A stretch of DNA of 64,000 nucleotides from Dermatemys mawii (Eukaryota; Chordata; Testudines; Dermatemydidae): assembly GCA_007922305.1 (NCBI GenBank), contig ML677365.1, forward strand, positions 10,254,599 through 10,318,598, written 5' to 3'. Each line of letters begins with the position of its first letter. The stretch's first letter is position 1. Shown piece after piece: positions 21,685-33,283 of this stretch. Under the pieces are notes generated by a model, which was given only the letters and a program-made list of their open reading frames with translations, did not search any database and was not told the origin of the DNA. Position numbers and translations under genes: made by a program.

Positions 21685-23484
21685 CCTATAAAACAGTCTT
21701 TATTTAAGCCTCTTACTGACTGTACAATGGTCCTCATGTCCCCAGACTATACAGGAAATATACTCCAATAATAAGTTATACAATCTCTTAGAAGTGTTCA
21801 AACTTAAATCATTTTAGGTTAACAGCAACAGCAAAAACGAATAAATTGGTAACAAAAGTTATATTTCAAATGATCAAACATACGTGTTGTAGAGCTCCTT
21901 CAAGTGACATTGAACCATACACAGTAGAACCAAACGTCCACACTGTAACGCTGTTACAGGAATATGGATCAAAGCTAATGCATGGAAGAGAGGGAACGTG
22001 TTGCTCTCTATTTACATGTACTATTGTATAGCCTTTTTCTATCCACTCAAAAGATCCTTTTCAGAAAGTAGGACTGAATATGTTTGTAGCTGCTCACCTT
22101 TAATCAACAGACTTGCAACATCTCCGGTCCCGTCGGGATTCCTAGTTATAACACTTGCACAGTGTCTATTATTTAAAACAAACAAGTGCCTCTTTGCCTG
22201 ACATACTGTGACTAGTCCATGTGGAGGAGTGATCAAAGGGTTAAGCAGGCTGAATGGGAGATTATATTCTATACAAGTGAAGTCCACCCATGTAGCTGTA
22301 AGAAAATCACTTTTCTTCATTCCCATATAAGAAACACCTGCAACTGCAGAGTGATTGTATTCAGGCCAAAAGTCTTTGTCTGAATAAGATTTCTGTTGAT
22401 GTTGGTGGGTGTTTTACTCAAAGTGAAAGCCACAGAGTTAAGCCAATGAAAAAGCTTAACTATAAATACAGCTGGCAAATGTATTTCAGAGCTATCTTGG
22501 ATTTTTAGCCAGTAAACCATATTCTTTCATAATAATACTGATTTGTGCAAAATACTTACTGCTGTCTCTCCTCAGAGATTTCTTCTCTCTCACTTGTGAG
22601 AATATTCATTTCTTAGAATTTATTTCTCTGCTCTATTATTCAGTTCTAGATTACAGGCACTTTACATACATGGGTGGTCAACTCCTGATGGCCTCACTCA
22701 TATGAATATACCCAGTGCAGTCATGTTTAAAATTCACATTAAAAAAATCACATTATAACTTTTTAAGTCAGATCAGGAATAGATCTGTTTTTTTCTCTAC
22801 AGTTTAAGAAAAACAATTCACCCACACTAGCCTATGGGCACTAGCCTGAAAGTTTCTCTACAGTTGCAGGTGTTTTTCATACGAGAGCAGGAAAAGATGA
22901 TTTTCGTTCAGCTTCACTAAACAGAGCTCAATTGTACAGACTATGATCTCAAACACATCATGTTTCACTCTGATTTCTCCTCCTCCAGGAATACAGAATG
23001 TCCAGACAAGAGAAATTGTTTATTTATGGCTAGATTCAGATACTTTTTGCTCAAATCAGCTAGAACCTTACTTCATAAGTAGCTCTGTTACTTTCAGTGG
23101 GACTACTCATGCCTTAATGGTATTACTCAAGGTAAAAGTGGCAGAGCATGGCTCCCCAGTACGGAACTGTGAAAATGCTGAGGGTGGAAATCCTGAGGCT
23201 GGACAGAATTGAACTTCTCAAGGTGGACTAGGGGCAAACTTGTTCACTTCTAGGTCCCAGGTAAATTACTTTTGTGTCTCTATGAAAAAAGCTTTTACAA
23301 GAGATTTCAATGCAAAAATCTGTATGAATAAAGTGAGCAGGATTTGGTCTATGCAGGCACCAGTATGTTGCACTTGGGCCCAATCACTGGGTGTAATGTC
23401 CTTCCAAGCCAGTTGGGTTTGGGTAGAGTCTTGTCATTGTTTCTAGCTTTTTATCTTATATGAGAAGCAACTGTAGAGAAACTG
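21685..23484. other. Unassigned DNA
   Basis: No gene recognised. At 23020-23120 the text TTTCAGTGGGACTACTCATG belongs to an old interspersed repeat that also appears near 56625-56725. Confidence 0.45.
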
Positions 23485-23815
23485 CTTTCAGGCTAGCGTG
23501 GGGAACAAATGTTTGATAGTGGGCTCTTCACACTAGCAAAGTTACAAAACAATCCAATGGCTGGAAATTGAAGCTAGACAAATTCAGACTGGAAATAAGG
23601 CATAAAATTTTAATGGTGAGAGTAATTAATTGGAACCATTTACCAATAATCATGGTGCATACTCCATAATTGGCAATTTTTAAATCAAGACTGGATGCTT
23701 TTCTAAAAGATCTGCTCTAGGAGTTATTTTGGGAAAGGTCTGTGGCCTGTGTTCTACATAAAATCAGATTAGGTCACAATGATCCCTTCTGCCCTTGGAA
23801 TTTAGGAATCTGTGA
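23485..23815 (+). mobile_element. CR1 LINE 3' end
   Basis: AAGCTAGACAAATTCAGACT, GGAAATAAGGCATAAAATTT, TTTTTAAATCAAGACTGGAT and the tail TAGGAATCTGTGA mark a CR1 3' end. The same family copy is at 63085-63728. Confidence 0.88.
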
Positions 23816-25517
23816 CATTCTCTTTATATAACGAATTGTCAGAATAATTTGATCCTGATTAGAGAGTACTATTAGCATTCAATGATTGAAGGACACTTGG
23901 AAAATCAGAGAGAGCTCGGGCATAGGAAAGTGCTTTCAGGAGTTTGGAGCAGAGAATGAGAGAAAGGAAGAAGAGGTAATATGCCATGTAGCCAAAATCT
24001 TTTTCATTACAAGAAGTGCTCCAGATTTACTTTGAGTCTCAAATTCACTACTCTCTTCCACTATCCCCCGGGCTTGTTCCACATTCTGTCAAGACAGAAA
24101 AAAGGAACTGGGTAGTATGTATGTGTACCTCCACACTGCTGGATGGCACCACAACTCAGCCCTGTGTCATAGATAAGATATTGCTCACAGCAAAAGGAGA
24201 TAAGTCAGCATCAGCGCTGGGAACTATGGGGAACTGGGAAACTTCTCATTTATTTTTATGAAAGAATATATGTGACTCATTCTCTCCTTCCACCCTTACA
24301 ACTGTGCTGGGGCAAAGACATTAACTGCTTTCTGTTCCAGGGGGGAGAAGACAGAGATCGGATACATAGAAAACATCACTGACTACTATACAGAGCTGTG
24401 CCAGATGCTACGGGCACGCATAATACTCATAGACTTTTGTGTCAATAAGTTCTTTGTGTTCCTGGCTCACTGGGAGGGTTTCCTGTGGAATATGAAATCA
24501 CTGGGAGAGGTGGTGATTACTGCAGAGGCCCAATGCCAGTTATGCAGACACCCAGTCTTTGAAGCTTCACCCCCGGGAGAAAGGGGCATTGCCTGTTTTT
24601 CTTCTCTTTCAGGAGGCCTGGGGAGAAAGGTCCAAAACTGCATAAAGTGTCAGCCTGAACTGACTCAGGTTGCCTCAGCTGATCCACAACCTGACCTGAT
24701 CCACAACCTGAGATTCTAACCAAGAGGGCAAACCCTCCTAGAAGAGTTTGAAGGACTTGGGAACCTGCTAGGATCTCCACGTGGAAGATGGATGACATCT
24801 GATAAGTATAGCATGTGAGCAGACTGGTTGTTGTTTTAGGATATGATTTCTCTGGAACACTTTTTTCCCAAAATAAATGTCCTATGCTTCGGGAAAGCTG
24901 CTGATAACTGGTAAGCACTGTCTATAGCCCTTGGGAGAGAGCAAAAGTTCAGGCACTGGACTAAAATCCAACCTGCAGGGATAAGTACAGTGAATTGAAG
25001 GTGACTGCAGCCCTGAAACTGGTCCAAAGGGAGAGAAAAGCAGGTTAATGCCCACAGAGAGGTGATAGCTGGATACATGAGCCCTGACCTTGGGCAGACA
25101 TGGAGGAACGGTGATGCAGTTAACCCTATGACAGCAACAATACTGATTTTCCTCAAAGAACACTGAGTACATTAGCTGTCAGAGTAAAAACAAGAAATTA
25201 TTTTTGCAGCCAGCAGTGTCCAGGCAGTGCTAATTACTGAAAGATTTATCTCCATCTTTCTGGAGTGGTACTACAGAGGCAGTCTTTACAGAGCTGATGG
25301 ATGGCAATTCCAGTACACAAGGAAGAATTTATTTGTTTAGTTACTGAATGCAATAAATTAAGATTGCAGATCATTTCAGCCCTAGGGGAAATGTGATTTG
25401 TTGTATTTACATTTTTGAAACCATGCTCATAAAGAGCCAGCTCGATAGCCTAGTAACAGAACTATTCACTGCCAAACAGGCCTAAATCCCAGGCTGGACA
25501 ACATGGTTGCGAGTGGT
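23816..25517. other. No recognised feature
   Basis: Several overlapping ORFs on both strands (24405-25172) share no recognisable protein family and lack splice or promoter context; I regard the interval as non-coding. Confidence 0.45.
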
Positions 25518-25591
25518 GGGAAGGCAAGGGGTGGGTAAACTTAACTCGCTCAATGGAAATGCCTATTAAACAATGGGAGTAACATTAACTG
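25518..25591 (+). repeat. Inverted repeat arm, partner of 29555-29628
   Basis: About 70 of 74 bases match the reverse complement of 29555-29628; shared text includes AACTTAACTCGCTCAATGG and ACAATGGGAGTAACATTAAC. Could be two copies of an unnamed repeat or an inverted duplication. Confidence 0.85.
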
Positions 25592-25639
25592 CTTTGAAAG
25601 AAGTGTGATTCAGCCTTCACAGAGTCATTGCAACATTAG

Positions 25640-25847
25640 TGACGAAGAGTCCTGTGGCACCTTTAAGACTAACTAAAGTATTAGAGCATAAGCTTCCGTG
25701 GGCTAATACCCACTTCGTCGGATGCATCCGACGAAGTGGGTATTAGCCAACGAAAGCTTATGCTCTATTACTTTAGTTAGTCTTAAAGGTGCCGCAGGAC
25801 TCTTTGTCACGTCTGCAATTCCAGACTAACACGGCTACCTCTCTGAT
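25640..25847 (+). mobile_element. Palindromic SINE-like element, family A, with 15-bp target duplication
   Basis: Two arms of about 85 bases (25642-25727 and 25728-25810) are near-perfect reverse complements meeting at GGATGCATCC. A unique 3' tail follows (CCAGACTAACACGGCTACC). The direct repeat TCATTGCAACATTAG lies at 25625-25639 and 25848-25862, identical over 15 bases. The long duplication argues for LINE-mediated insertion of an already palindromic RNA. A one-arm relative is at 54718-54846. Confidence 0.88.
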
Positions 25848-25862
25848 TCATTGCAACATTAG

Positions 25863-26919
25863 GTGTGTGTGTATGAATAGCAAAATTTACAGGAGTGGAA
25901 AATACCAGGAACCTTCAACTCTGCATCCCATTTACTTCACTCTAGATTCCATGATCTAGCTGTGCTGTGTCTACTTGAGAGTGCCCAGATTATGACTGTA
26001 TATATGCAGCTATGCCACAGTAGCTCATTGGTGGCAGAACACATGATAGGTAAAGAGTTACAGTAGAAACACTGATCACCCATAAATCAAACTGAAGTCC
26101 ATGGTGCTCAACTCCTTTGAAAATCAGGCCAATTTTATTTGTCTGCCTAAATATGTGTTTAAAGCCTAACTTTAGCGATACAGGTTTGAAAACTGAGATC
26201 TAAGGGTCCTGGTAGAAAACAACTCCTCCTCCCTTTGATTATCATTTAATATCACTTTGTTAGGCTTTTCATTAGTTGCTTGGTTTTTTAAATTGAAATG
26301 CAGCCAGATGCACAATATTATCATTGTATTTTAATTGTCACTGCAGTGCCATGATCCCTAAGGGAAGAGGAATTAAACTGCACAAAGTGTGAAGGGTTCA
26401 TCTTTCCAACAGGTGGGCCTACAATAGTTGCTAAGCATGTCAGTACTTGAATGTTATTGATACTATGGGCCAAATGTTCTGTTGCCACAGCTCCATGAAA
26501 GTCAATGGAATTGTTCTGCCAATATCCACCAGCAAACAATGTGTCCCCTGTATCTGTCAGCACAGGCAATGCTACAATCTTGGGGCAGGAGCATGGAAAT
26601 GAGTCCGCCCACTCCAAGTTTTCACTATAGGCAGCTGGAAATAAAAAAGGGGGCCAGAGGAGGGAAGAATGGAGAAAATGGAGAACATATCACTTTTTCA
26701 GATCAAGCACAGTCTTTATTTTATCAGTTTGTGAAAGGGTTCTCGCTATATGATTGTTTTGATAGCATATTGCAAGAGACTACTATCTATCTCTTCTCCC
26801 ATCTTCTGCTATTCTAGTATCACTTAATATTAAATCGGGACACTTTAAACTCAAACATCTGTGAGATGGTTTATCTGATCTAATATATACAAGTGAAACT
26901 GAACTTGAACTAGTTTTTA
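25863..26919. other. No recognised feature
   Basis: No gene or nameable repeat seen. Confidence 0.5.
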
Positions 26920-28304
26920 TGGGTTAGCGGGATGGGGCGTCTGGCCCACACTAGCCCATAAAGGGTTCACAGTACTCTAGGGAAGCTGCACAACAGGCAA
27001 CTAATTGGAGAGGGCTGTGAGGAGCAGCCAGTTAGGGCCAAGCAGGCCCATATAAGAAGAGCCACAGGGCAAAGCAGCTCAGTCACTCCCTGGAGGTTGG
27101 GGATGGAGGAGAAGGAGGAGGAGGAGGACAGACTGCCTTTCAGGCAGAGGGCAGCTAGCACCTTGGCCAGAACAGTGCTGGACAGGATCCGGGGAGCTAG
27201 AGTGAACTCCCAACTGACTGCTGACATGCTGGGGCCCTGAGACAAGGGCTGAGAAGGTGCTGGGGCTAGGGGGAAGTGGCCTGTAGCAACACGACTCCTC
27301 ATCCCTGCAGCACCTTCTGCTAGCTGTCTGGGAATTAGCTCACTAGCCCTTGGAGTGCCCTCTGCAGTCCAGTGTCTCGCTGTCCGCTTGCCCCTGTGTC
27401 CCTCCTGGACCCTGGTGCCCTTATATCTGAGGTGTTGTGCCCTGGCAATACCCCACACTCTCCCTCTGGGTCTACCCTCCCCGGGAACCCCCAACCCACT
27501 ATCCCCACCTGCCCTCAGCCTGCGGCTACTGCCAGTAAGCAACAAGCCCCCGTTCCATGGGGCAGACTGCAGTGTAAGTGCCAGTGATTGTAGGTGAGGG
27601 GGGTTTGGCCTGCTGCCTTTCTTTGCAACCCAGTACCTCGGTGGGCCTTGGATGAGGCCCTGCAGCCTGGGGAGTTACTGGCCTGGAACTCCCCAGCTCC
27701 TCTGGCCTTTCCACAGCCCAGCTTCACTCGCAGTACCCTTTCTGCATACAGCCAGGCCCTGCTCCCTCTAAGACTGAAGAGAGACTCTTTGAGCTCCTGG
27801 CTTACAGCCTTTTTATACAGGCCAGCTGTGGCCTGATGGGGGCATGGCCCAGCTGCAGCCGCTTCCCCAATCAGCCTGGCTTAGCAGCTCTCAGCCCCAG
27901 CCTTCTCCCAGGACTGACTTTAATCCCTTTTCAGCTGGAATGGGGCTACCACCCCCCTACATGGCCCACGCAAATAGACTGTGGAGCTAGAGGGATCACA
28001 GCATGTGGCTGTCATCCACAGGGTACCTGGGCCAGGTCGTGGAGTAGTGGGCAGCCCTGGGTCCCCCCTGCCACCATTCACTACCAAGGAATGGCTGGAC
28101 AGTGGACTGTGGTTTTGTTGGAAGGATGGAGAACAGAGTGTGGCGCAGAGGATGCAGAGGATGCTGTGTTCTTTGGGACAATGCACTTCCTGGAGTGGAC
28201 GTGATGGCGGCAAGGGGTCATCAGACAAGGGCACACTAGTGAACTAAGCTAATTCCCAGGACAAACAGCAGGAGTGCCACTGTGATCAGTTGAACCCTGT
28301 CACA
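26920..28304 (+). mobile_element. LTR-like repeat, interrupted by another LTR
   Basis: Begins near TGGGTTAGCGGGATGGGG and ends near AACCCTGTCACA. A TATA-like CATATAAGAAGAGCC lies at 27050-27064. The second LTR (27282-27961) splits it, with the duplicated TGGCC at the junctions. No coding content. The outer boundaries are approximate because no target duplication was found. Confidence 0.6.
27282..27961 (-). mobile_element. Solo LTR with 5-bp target duplication
   Basis: 680 bp running TG...CA, flanked by TGGCC at 27277-27281 and 27962-27966. On the minus strand a TATA box (TATAAAAAGG, complement of 27809-27818) supports that orientation. No internal retroviral genes are attached, so it is a solo LTR left by recombination. 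Fragments of the same family are at 7215-7362 and 46788-47343. The overlapping GC-rich ORFs are not genes. Confidence 0.85.
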
Positions 28305-29554
28305 GTCAGTCACTAACCAAAGTAGATTGACTACTCCTCATATCATTACTGTTTCTAAAGCTAGGATCAAGCAGTGCACCATAATATGTATATACACCGT
28401 GAACACTTTGTACATTTATAGTATCAGCAGTAGATGTTCATAGAACCATTGCAACGTGCACAGAAAATGAATGAATTGGACTGGTGGAGAGTGCAGAAAG
28501 TTAGTTCAAATTGTGTTTGTTAAAGAGGTAGTTGGCTGTCTGTGGTGATAAGTACATGGGTCTGATAGGACACTGAAAAGAAAGTTGCCTAGTGGATGGT
28601 AACTATTTTTTAGCCCTAACCCAAAATATTCCTGTATAACCACATGCCAGATAATTTATTGCAGCTTATCTCTTAAATATATTTTGCATTTTAAGAGATT
28701 CAGTTCTGCAAACACAACAGATAAAAGTTATTTATCTTGTTTCCTTACATCAATAGCCAGATTATATTTTATTCTTTTATCCACATATTTAAAGAAATGT
28801 GCATCATTTGGAAGATATAGCTAAAGAAAGAGAGGGAGGAAATAGATCATCATGCTCATTTTCTTCCAGTCTCAGGATGTGGGAGTGGGACATATCTGTA
28901 TTAAATTGTGAACTCCATTTTGTATTATGTGCTGAATACACGTCTATATTTGCCCAAAGCAGTTTACTGAATTGCATTCCAGCTGGCCACCATGCCCAGA
29001 ATAGGGGTTTAACACCTTCTTGAAGTACCATAGCCACTTGATAAGCAAGACATGCAAGGGAAAGAGAGAGGGCAGGAGGGACTCTGCCCAGCCTGGAAAG
29101 CTGCCAACCATGGGACATACAGAGTAGATGAGCTCAGGCTGGGGGGTGAATTTCAGGACTTTTGTCATTTTTCAGAGATCTGTAACTCTCAAGTGCTTTT
29201 ACAAGTAAAGTGCCCGGGGTTAAGAAAGTCCTTTGCGGAGCCTGCATTCCTTGCTTTCCTGCCACGTTGTCCCGAAAGGGGTTAAACTAGAAGCCCAGAG
29301 CATCCACAGCCTTAGCTGAGCTGTGAGGGTGCATGTGTAAGTGACAGGGAGTGTGAGGAGACATTGAACTGGGGATTTAGGATGGCTGAGTGGTAACACC
29401 GCATGTCTCATGGAAGAGTGTCAGATAAGAAGCCTGAGCCTGAGTATGCCCTATAGTTCCAGAGCTAGGAAGACCAGTACTATCCATATCCAGATGGCTT
29501 AGAAGCCTGTGGGACCTAGCAGTTGGGTACTCATACAACATGCAGGTGTCTGCA
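28305..29554. other. Unassigned DNA
   Basis: No gene recognised. At 29382-29400 GATGGCTGAGTGGTAACAC resembles a tRNA-type A box, but no matching B box follows. Confidence 0.45.
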
Positions 29555-29628
29555 CAGTTAATGTTACTCCCATTGTTTAATAGGTGTTTCCATTGAGCGA
29601 GTTAAGTTTACCCACTCCATGCCTTCCC
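29555..29628 (-). repeat. Inverted repeat arm, partner of 25518-25591
   Basis: Reverse complement of 25518-25591 at about 94 per cent. The pair encloses some 4 kb that includes the palindromic SINE and the nested LTRs. Confidence 0.85.
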
Positions 29629-30466
29629 AGTGAGTTACTGGGCTAGATTGTAACACTCTGCTCTGCTTTATAGTTCTAGCATCTACTACTGCCTCTGCTA
29701 GGGAAGTAAGTGGCTTGCTGAGAGCCATGCGCAAGACCCCACAATTAGGGCCTTGCTGCATGGCTTTCCTAGGAGAGGCAATTGTAAGAAGTTAATTTTT
29801 TCTCAGCTGGCTCTGGCCGGTTTGTTTAAGGTGCTTGTCTGTTGTTAACCCTACAGCTCTAGATCTCAGGACAGAGCCAGATTCAGGGGGCCAAAGCAGG
29901 AACCGTCTTTTCTTTCCAGTTCATTGAAAATTAGCAGCAGCAGAGAGAAGGGGCAGAAAGGTAAAAGTCTGTCAACAATGGAAATGAGACAAGAAGAGTG
30001 GTCCCAGTTGTTCCCCCTGGCCATTTCCTTCAGGGGCTCGTCGAACACAGAACTCCAGGCTGTTCATTCAGCTGTCAGAGAACTGAAAGGGTATTAGCAC
30101 CATTCCCAGTCAGGGTGAAATTTTCAGAAGGAAGTTAGGCTTCACTAAGAGAGAGAAATAGGTTAGGTACGTAAGTGCTTTTCAAGCCCTGCCTGCAGCT
30201 GGGCTTCTTTCTCACCACAGTTTAGCAGCCAACAAACGTGACTGTTTGTACTAGTCATGAACAAGGCATTCCAACGATTATTTCATTTCACTAATGTATA
30301 GACAGGTGAGACGGGCCTCTAAACATGACATGTTCATAGGGAATTGGACAGAGATCATAAAACTCATTCTGTACAATTTACCAAACTGTCAGATGACCTT
30401 GTCTCACTTTGAACTAGTGACAGAAATCAAAGGGCTTCTGTCCCATCACCAACCACCTTAGCAACC
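29629..30466. other. No recognised feature
   Basis: No gene or nameable repeat seen. Confidence 0.5.
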
Positions 30467-30533
30467 AGGACCACACAGACAAACAAAACAGGTCCTGAAA
30501 AAGGACCACACAGACAAACAAAACAGGTCCTGA
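30467..30533. repeat. Tandem duplication, 35-bp period
   Basis: The 32-base block AGGACCACACAGACAAACAA... ending GGTCCTGA occurs twice without a mismatch (30467-30498 and 30502-30533), separated by AAA. Perfect identity suggests a recent slippage event. Each unit also has AGGACC / GGTCCT ends that are inverted counterparts. Confidence 0.95.
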
Positions 30534-30767
30534 TTCTGCTCCCATTGAAGTCAATGCTGAAATGCCAATTGATTTTAATGGTACAGAGTCAGAGCTATAA
30601 TTAATGGACAAACCATTACTATAAGTACTGCACCTATAACCTCTGCAGATTCTGGAGGTACAAATCAGAGTACAAGCAGACATTCCTGACACAGTACTAC
30701 TTTTGTTCTGTTCTATGACTCCAGGAACCTATCCTGCAATACCTCTATAGAATGTACTTATTTAGGG

Positions 30768-30980
30768 TAGTGGTTTCAGCCTGTGGACTATGGACCCTGA
30801 TTATGTATAAGGGGCCCACAAAAGATTGTCATTACCAAAGAAGCGTGGTTTTCAACCTGTGGTCCATGGACTGCTGGGGGTCCGCACAATATGACTAAGA
30901 TTACCAAAGGAGTCCGCACCTCCATTTGAAATTTTGTTGGGGGGGGGGGTTGCAAATGGAAAAAAGGTTGAAAATCACTG
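30768..30980. mobile_element. hAT (Charlie-like) MITE with perfect 8-bp target duplication
   Basis: Starts TAGTGGTTTCAGCC and ends GGTTGAAAATCACTG; flanked by ATTTAGGG at 30760-30767 and 30981-30988. A second copy of the 5' end (GTGGTTTTCAACCTGTGG) sits inside at about 30845, so the element carries a duplicated left terminus. A G-run of about ten lies near 30940. Confidence 0.9.
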
Positions 30981-30988
30981 ATTTAGGG

Positions 30989-32298
30989 TGGTGTCATTTA
31001 ATATCAGATGAACTTATGGTATGGTAAGTTATATGAAATGAATGTAGTTGTCTCAGTCATTTTCCAGTGGACAGGTTTTGTCAATAGGCCCATTCCACTC
31101 ATGAGAGTTACTGGAAGGAAATAAATATCTGTATGCTTTAATCTATGTTGCTGTGTGCGCCATTCTGAATTAACTCTATGTAAACTATATATTTGATTCT
31201 TTATTTACAGTAACAGCCTTACAACACTTAAAGCCCATAGAATGTAAGAAGTCAGATATTCCAATCCCCGCCCCCTCCCCCTCTGAATCAGAACAAAAAT
31301 TAACCAAAGGAAGAAAATAAACAGAGCTCTAATTTTAAAAAAATCCTGTAGTGGCATGCAGAGGATGACCTAACTGGCCTATCCATTCACTAGTTAAGGC
31401 TTGAAAAGTGTCCTGTGCAAAGCACTCTGTACATGCTGTGTATTGTTAGTACGCCATTTCTAACCAACATGATTCTGTGACAATTTTAATCAACAACCAA
31501 TAAAAACATGGATCTCACAAATAACCCCTGCTAAAATGGTTATTTCTCAACATTAAACAGTCCTTTGTGTAAACATTTGCATTAGTTAAAAACAAAAAAA
31601 GATTAGTCAAAGAAAGAACTGAGCCAGTTACTAAAATACAGCTTATCTAAAGGATTTCTGTAGATATGATATTGTGTCAGAAAAAATCCTGCAGGTTTAG
31701 CCTGCTCTGATGCAGTCTCACTTCTCTACACAAGATGGCAGCTCTCCTTTCCAGACACCTGTTTATTCTCAGGCAGTGCACTTGAACCATTTTCCTCCAT
31801 CTTAAGTCTGCAGGTGCCAGTGCTCTTATTAACACAGTGCAAGTAACCCCCAGAGTAAAGGATAATCCAGTGTTCCAGTCAATATTTAGTCTCAGTAACA
31901 CAACATTTTACACAGTTCAGTGCTGTGAGCTAGTGCTGTGCTCTGAATGAAAATCCCCCTAAACTCAGTTTGGGTCATTCAAAATGTTTCTTTTGGATTA
32001 GAACCTTTTATTCTTTTTAGCCATTTTAAAGTTGAAATTTACAAAACTTTTAAAATGAAAAGTTGTTTTGACTAGAAAACCCTGAAATTTTCACTCTGAA
32101 AATGCCCAGACAGGATGTTTCAATTATCTCAAAACTTCTTTCTTCAATTTTTGAGTCTGGAGATTTGTCAAATCCAACCCTGTTCCATGAACAGCTTTGG
32201 TTTTGATGAATTGACATTTTTTGGTGAAAAAAAGGGTTGGAAGAAAAGTCCCTGACCAGCCCTAGTCCTGAACACTGCATTTGCCTTCAGTCTTTGTG
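30989..32298. other. Unassigned DNA; decayed element near 31920-32270
   Basis: No gene recognised. The AT-rich 31920-32270 stretch ends CTGACCAGCCCTAG, a terminus typical of hAT-like elements in this genome, but the left end is unclear. Confidence 0.4.
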
Positions 32299-32306
32299 GT
32301 CTACAG

Positions 32307-33169
32307 CAAGGGTGGGCAAACTTTTTGGCCCGTAGGCCACATTGGGGTTAAAAATTGTGCGGAGGGCCAGGTAAGGAAGGCGGTGCCTCTCCAAACAGCC
32401 TGGCCCCTGCCCCCTATCCAACCCCCACCCAATTCCCACCCCGACTGCCCCCCTCAGTCTCCCTGACCCATTCAACCCTCCCCCCACACGTCCCCTCATT
32501 GACCCCCTCCAGAGACCCCCCACTCTAACTGCCCCCCCAGAACCCCACCACCTATCTAAGCCCCCCATTCTTTGATCCCTGACTGCCCCCTCCCGAGATC
32601 CCCCCACCCTAACCACCACCACCTGGGGACCCCACCCCCTATTTAAGCCCCCCTGCTTTGTTCCCTGACTGCCCCCTCCTGTGATCCCCCCACCTCAACC
32701 ACCACCACCCGGGGACCCCCCCACCTTACCTTACTCAGCTGGGCTCTCCTTTACCGGGCTCCGTGGGGCCCGCGGCTCCCTGTGCTGCCCCCAGCTGGGG
32801 AGCGTGGACCCCAGTGGCAGCTGCTTTGGGCCCGGCCAGCAAGTGCTAGGCCGCGCGGCTCCCCGCACTGCCCCTGGTCGGGGAGCGTGGGGCCCAGCGG
32901 CTCACAGCGCGCCATCCAGCCCCCAGCCAGGGAGCGCTGGGGCACGCCGGGCTGGGCCCGGCCAGGGAGGGCGGGTCCCGCGGCTCCCTGCGCTTGGCCT
33001 GACCCCAGCCGGAGGACGGGGACCCGCGACGCGGCACACCACGCTCGGCCTGGCGCCTGGACTGGGAGCGCGAAGCCAGTGGCCCCGCGCCCCAACCCCA
33101 TCTCACGGGCTAAATTAAAATGGCCGGCGGACCACATGTGGCCCACGGGCCGTGGTTTGCCCTCCCCTG
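32307..33169 (+). mobile_element. GC-rich hAT element, copy A
   Basis: 863 bp with termini CAAGGGTGGGCAAAC and GGTTTGCCCTCCCCTG, and a perfect target duplication GTCTACAG at 32299-32306 and 33170-33177. The interior is C-rich then strongly GC-rich. Long overlapping ORFs on both strands (up to 165 codons) are composition artefacts. Copy B lies 394 bp away in the opposite orientation. Confidence 0.93.
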
Positions 33170-33283
33170 GTCTACAGGGTGCAGTGTGTCTAGCCTGCAA
33201 TGATCTGGTACTACAGGCTGATAGAGAGAGGACTGTGGTGATGGCCCCTGTGCCTACCCACTCCTCTGCAGTCTTTTGAGAGG

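Noticed and set aside
24405..25172. Overlapping ORFs of 96-133 codons on both strands
   Set aside because: No family similarity, repeated amino-acid pattern or splice context; lengths are within chance for open AT/GC-balanced DNA.
26967..28247. Cluster of ORFs including one of 192 codons on the minus strand
   Set aside because: They lie within nested LTRs, overlap on both strands and match no protein family that I recognise.
29382..29420. tRNA gene or tRNA-derived SINE head (GGCTGAGTGGTAACACC)
   Set aside because: An A-box-like match only; no B box or cloverleaf could be drawn.
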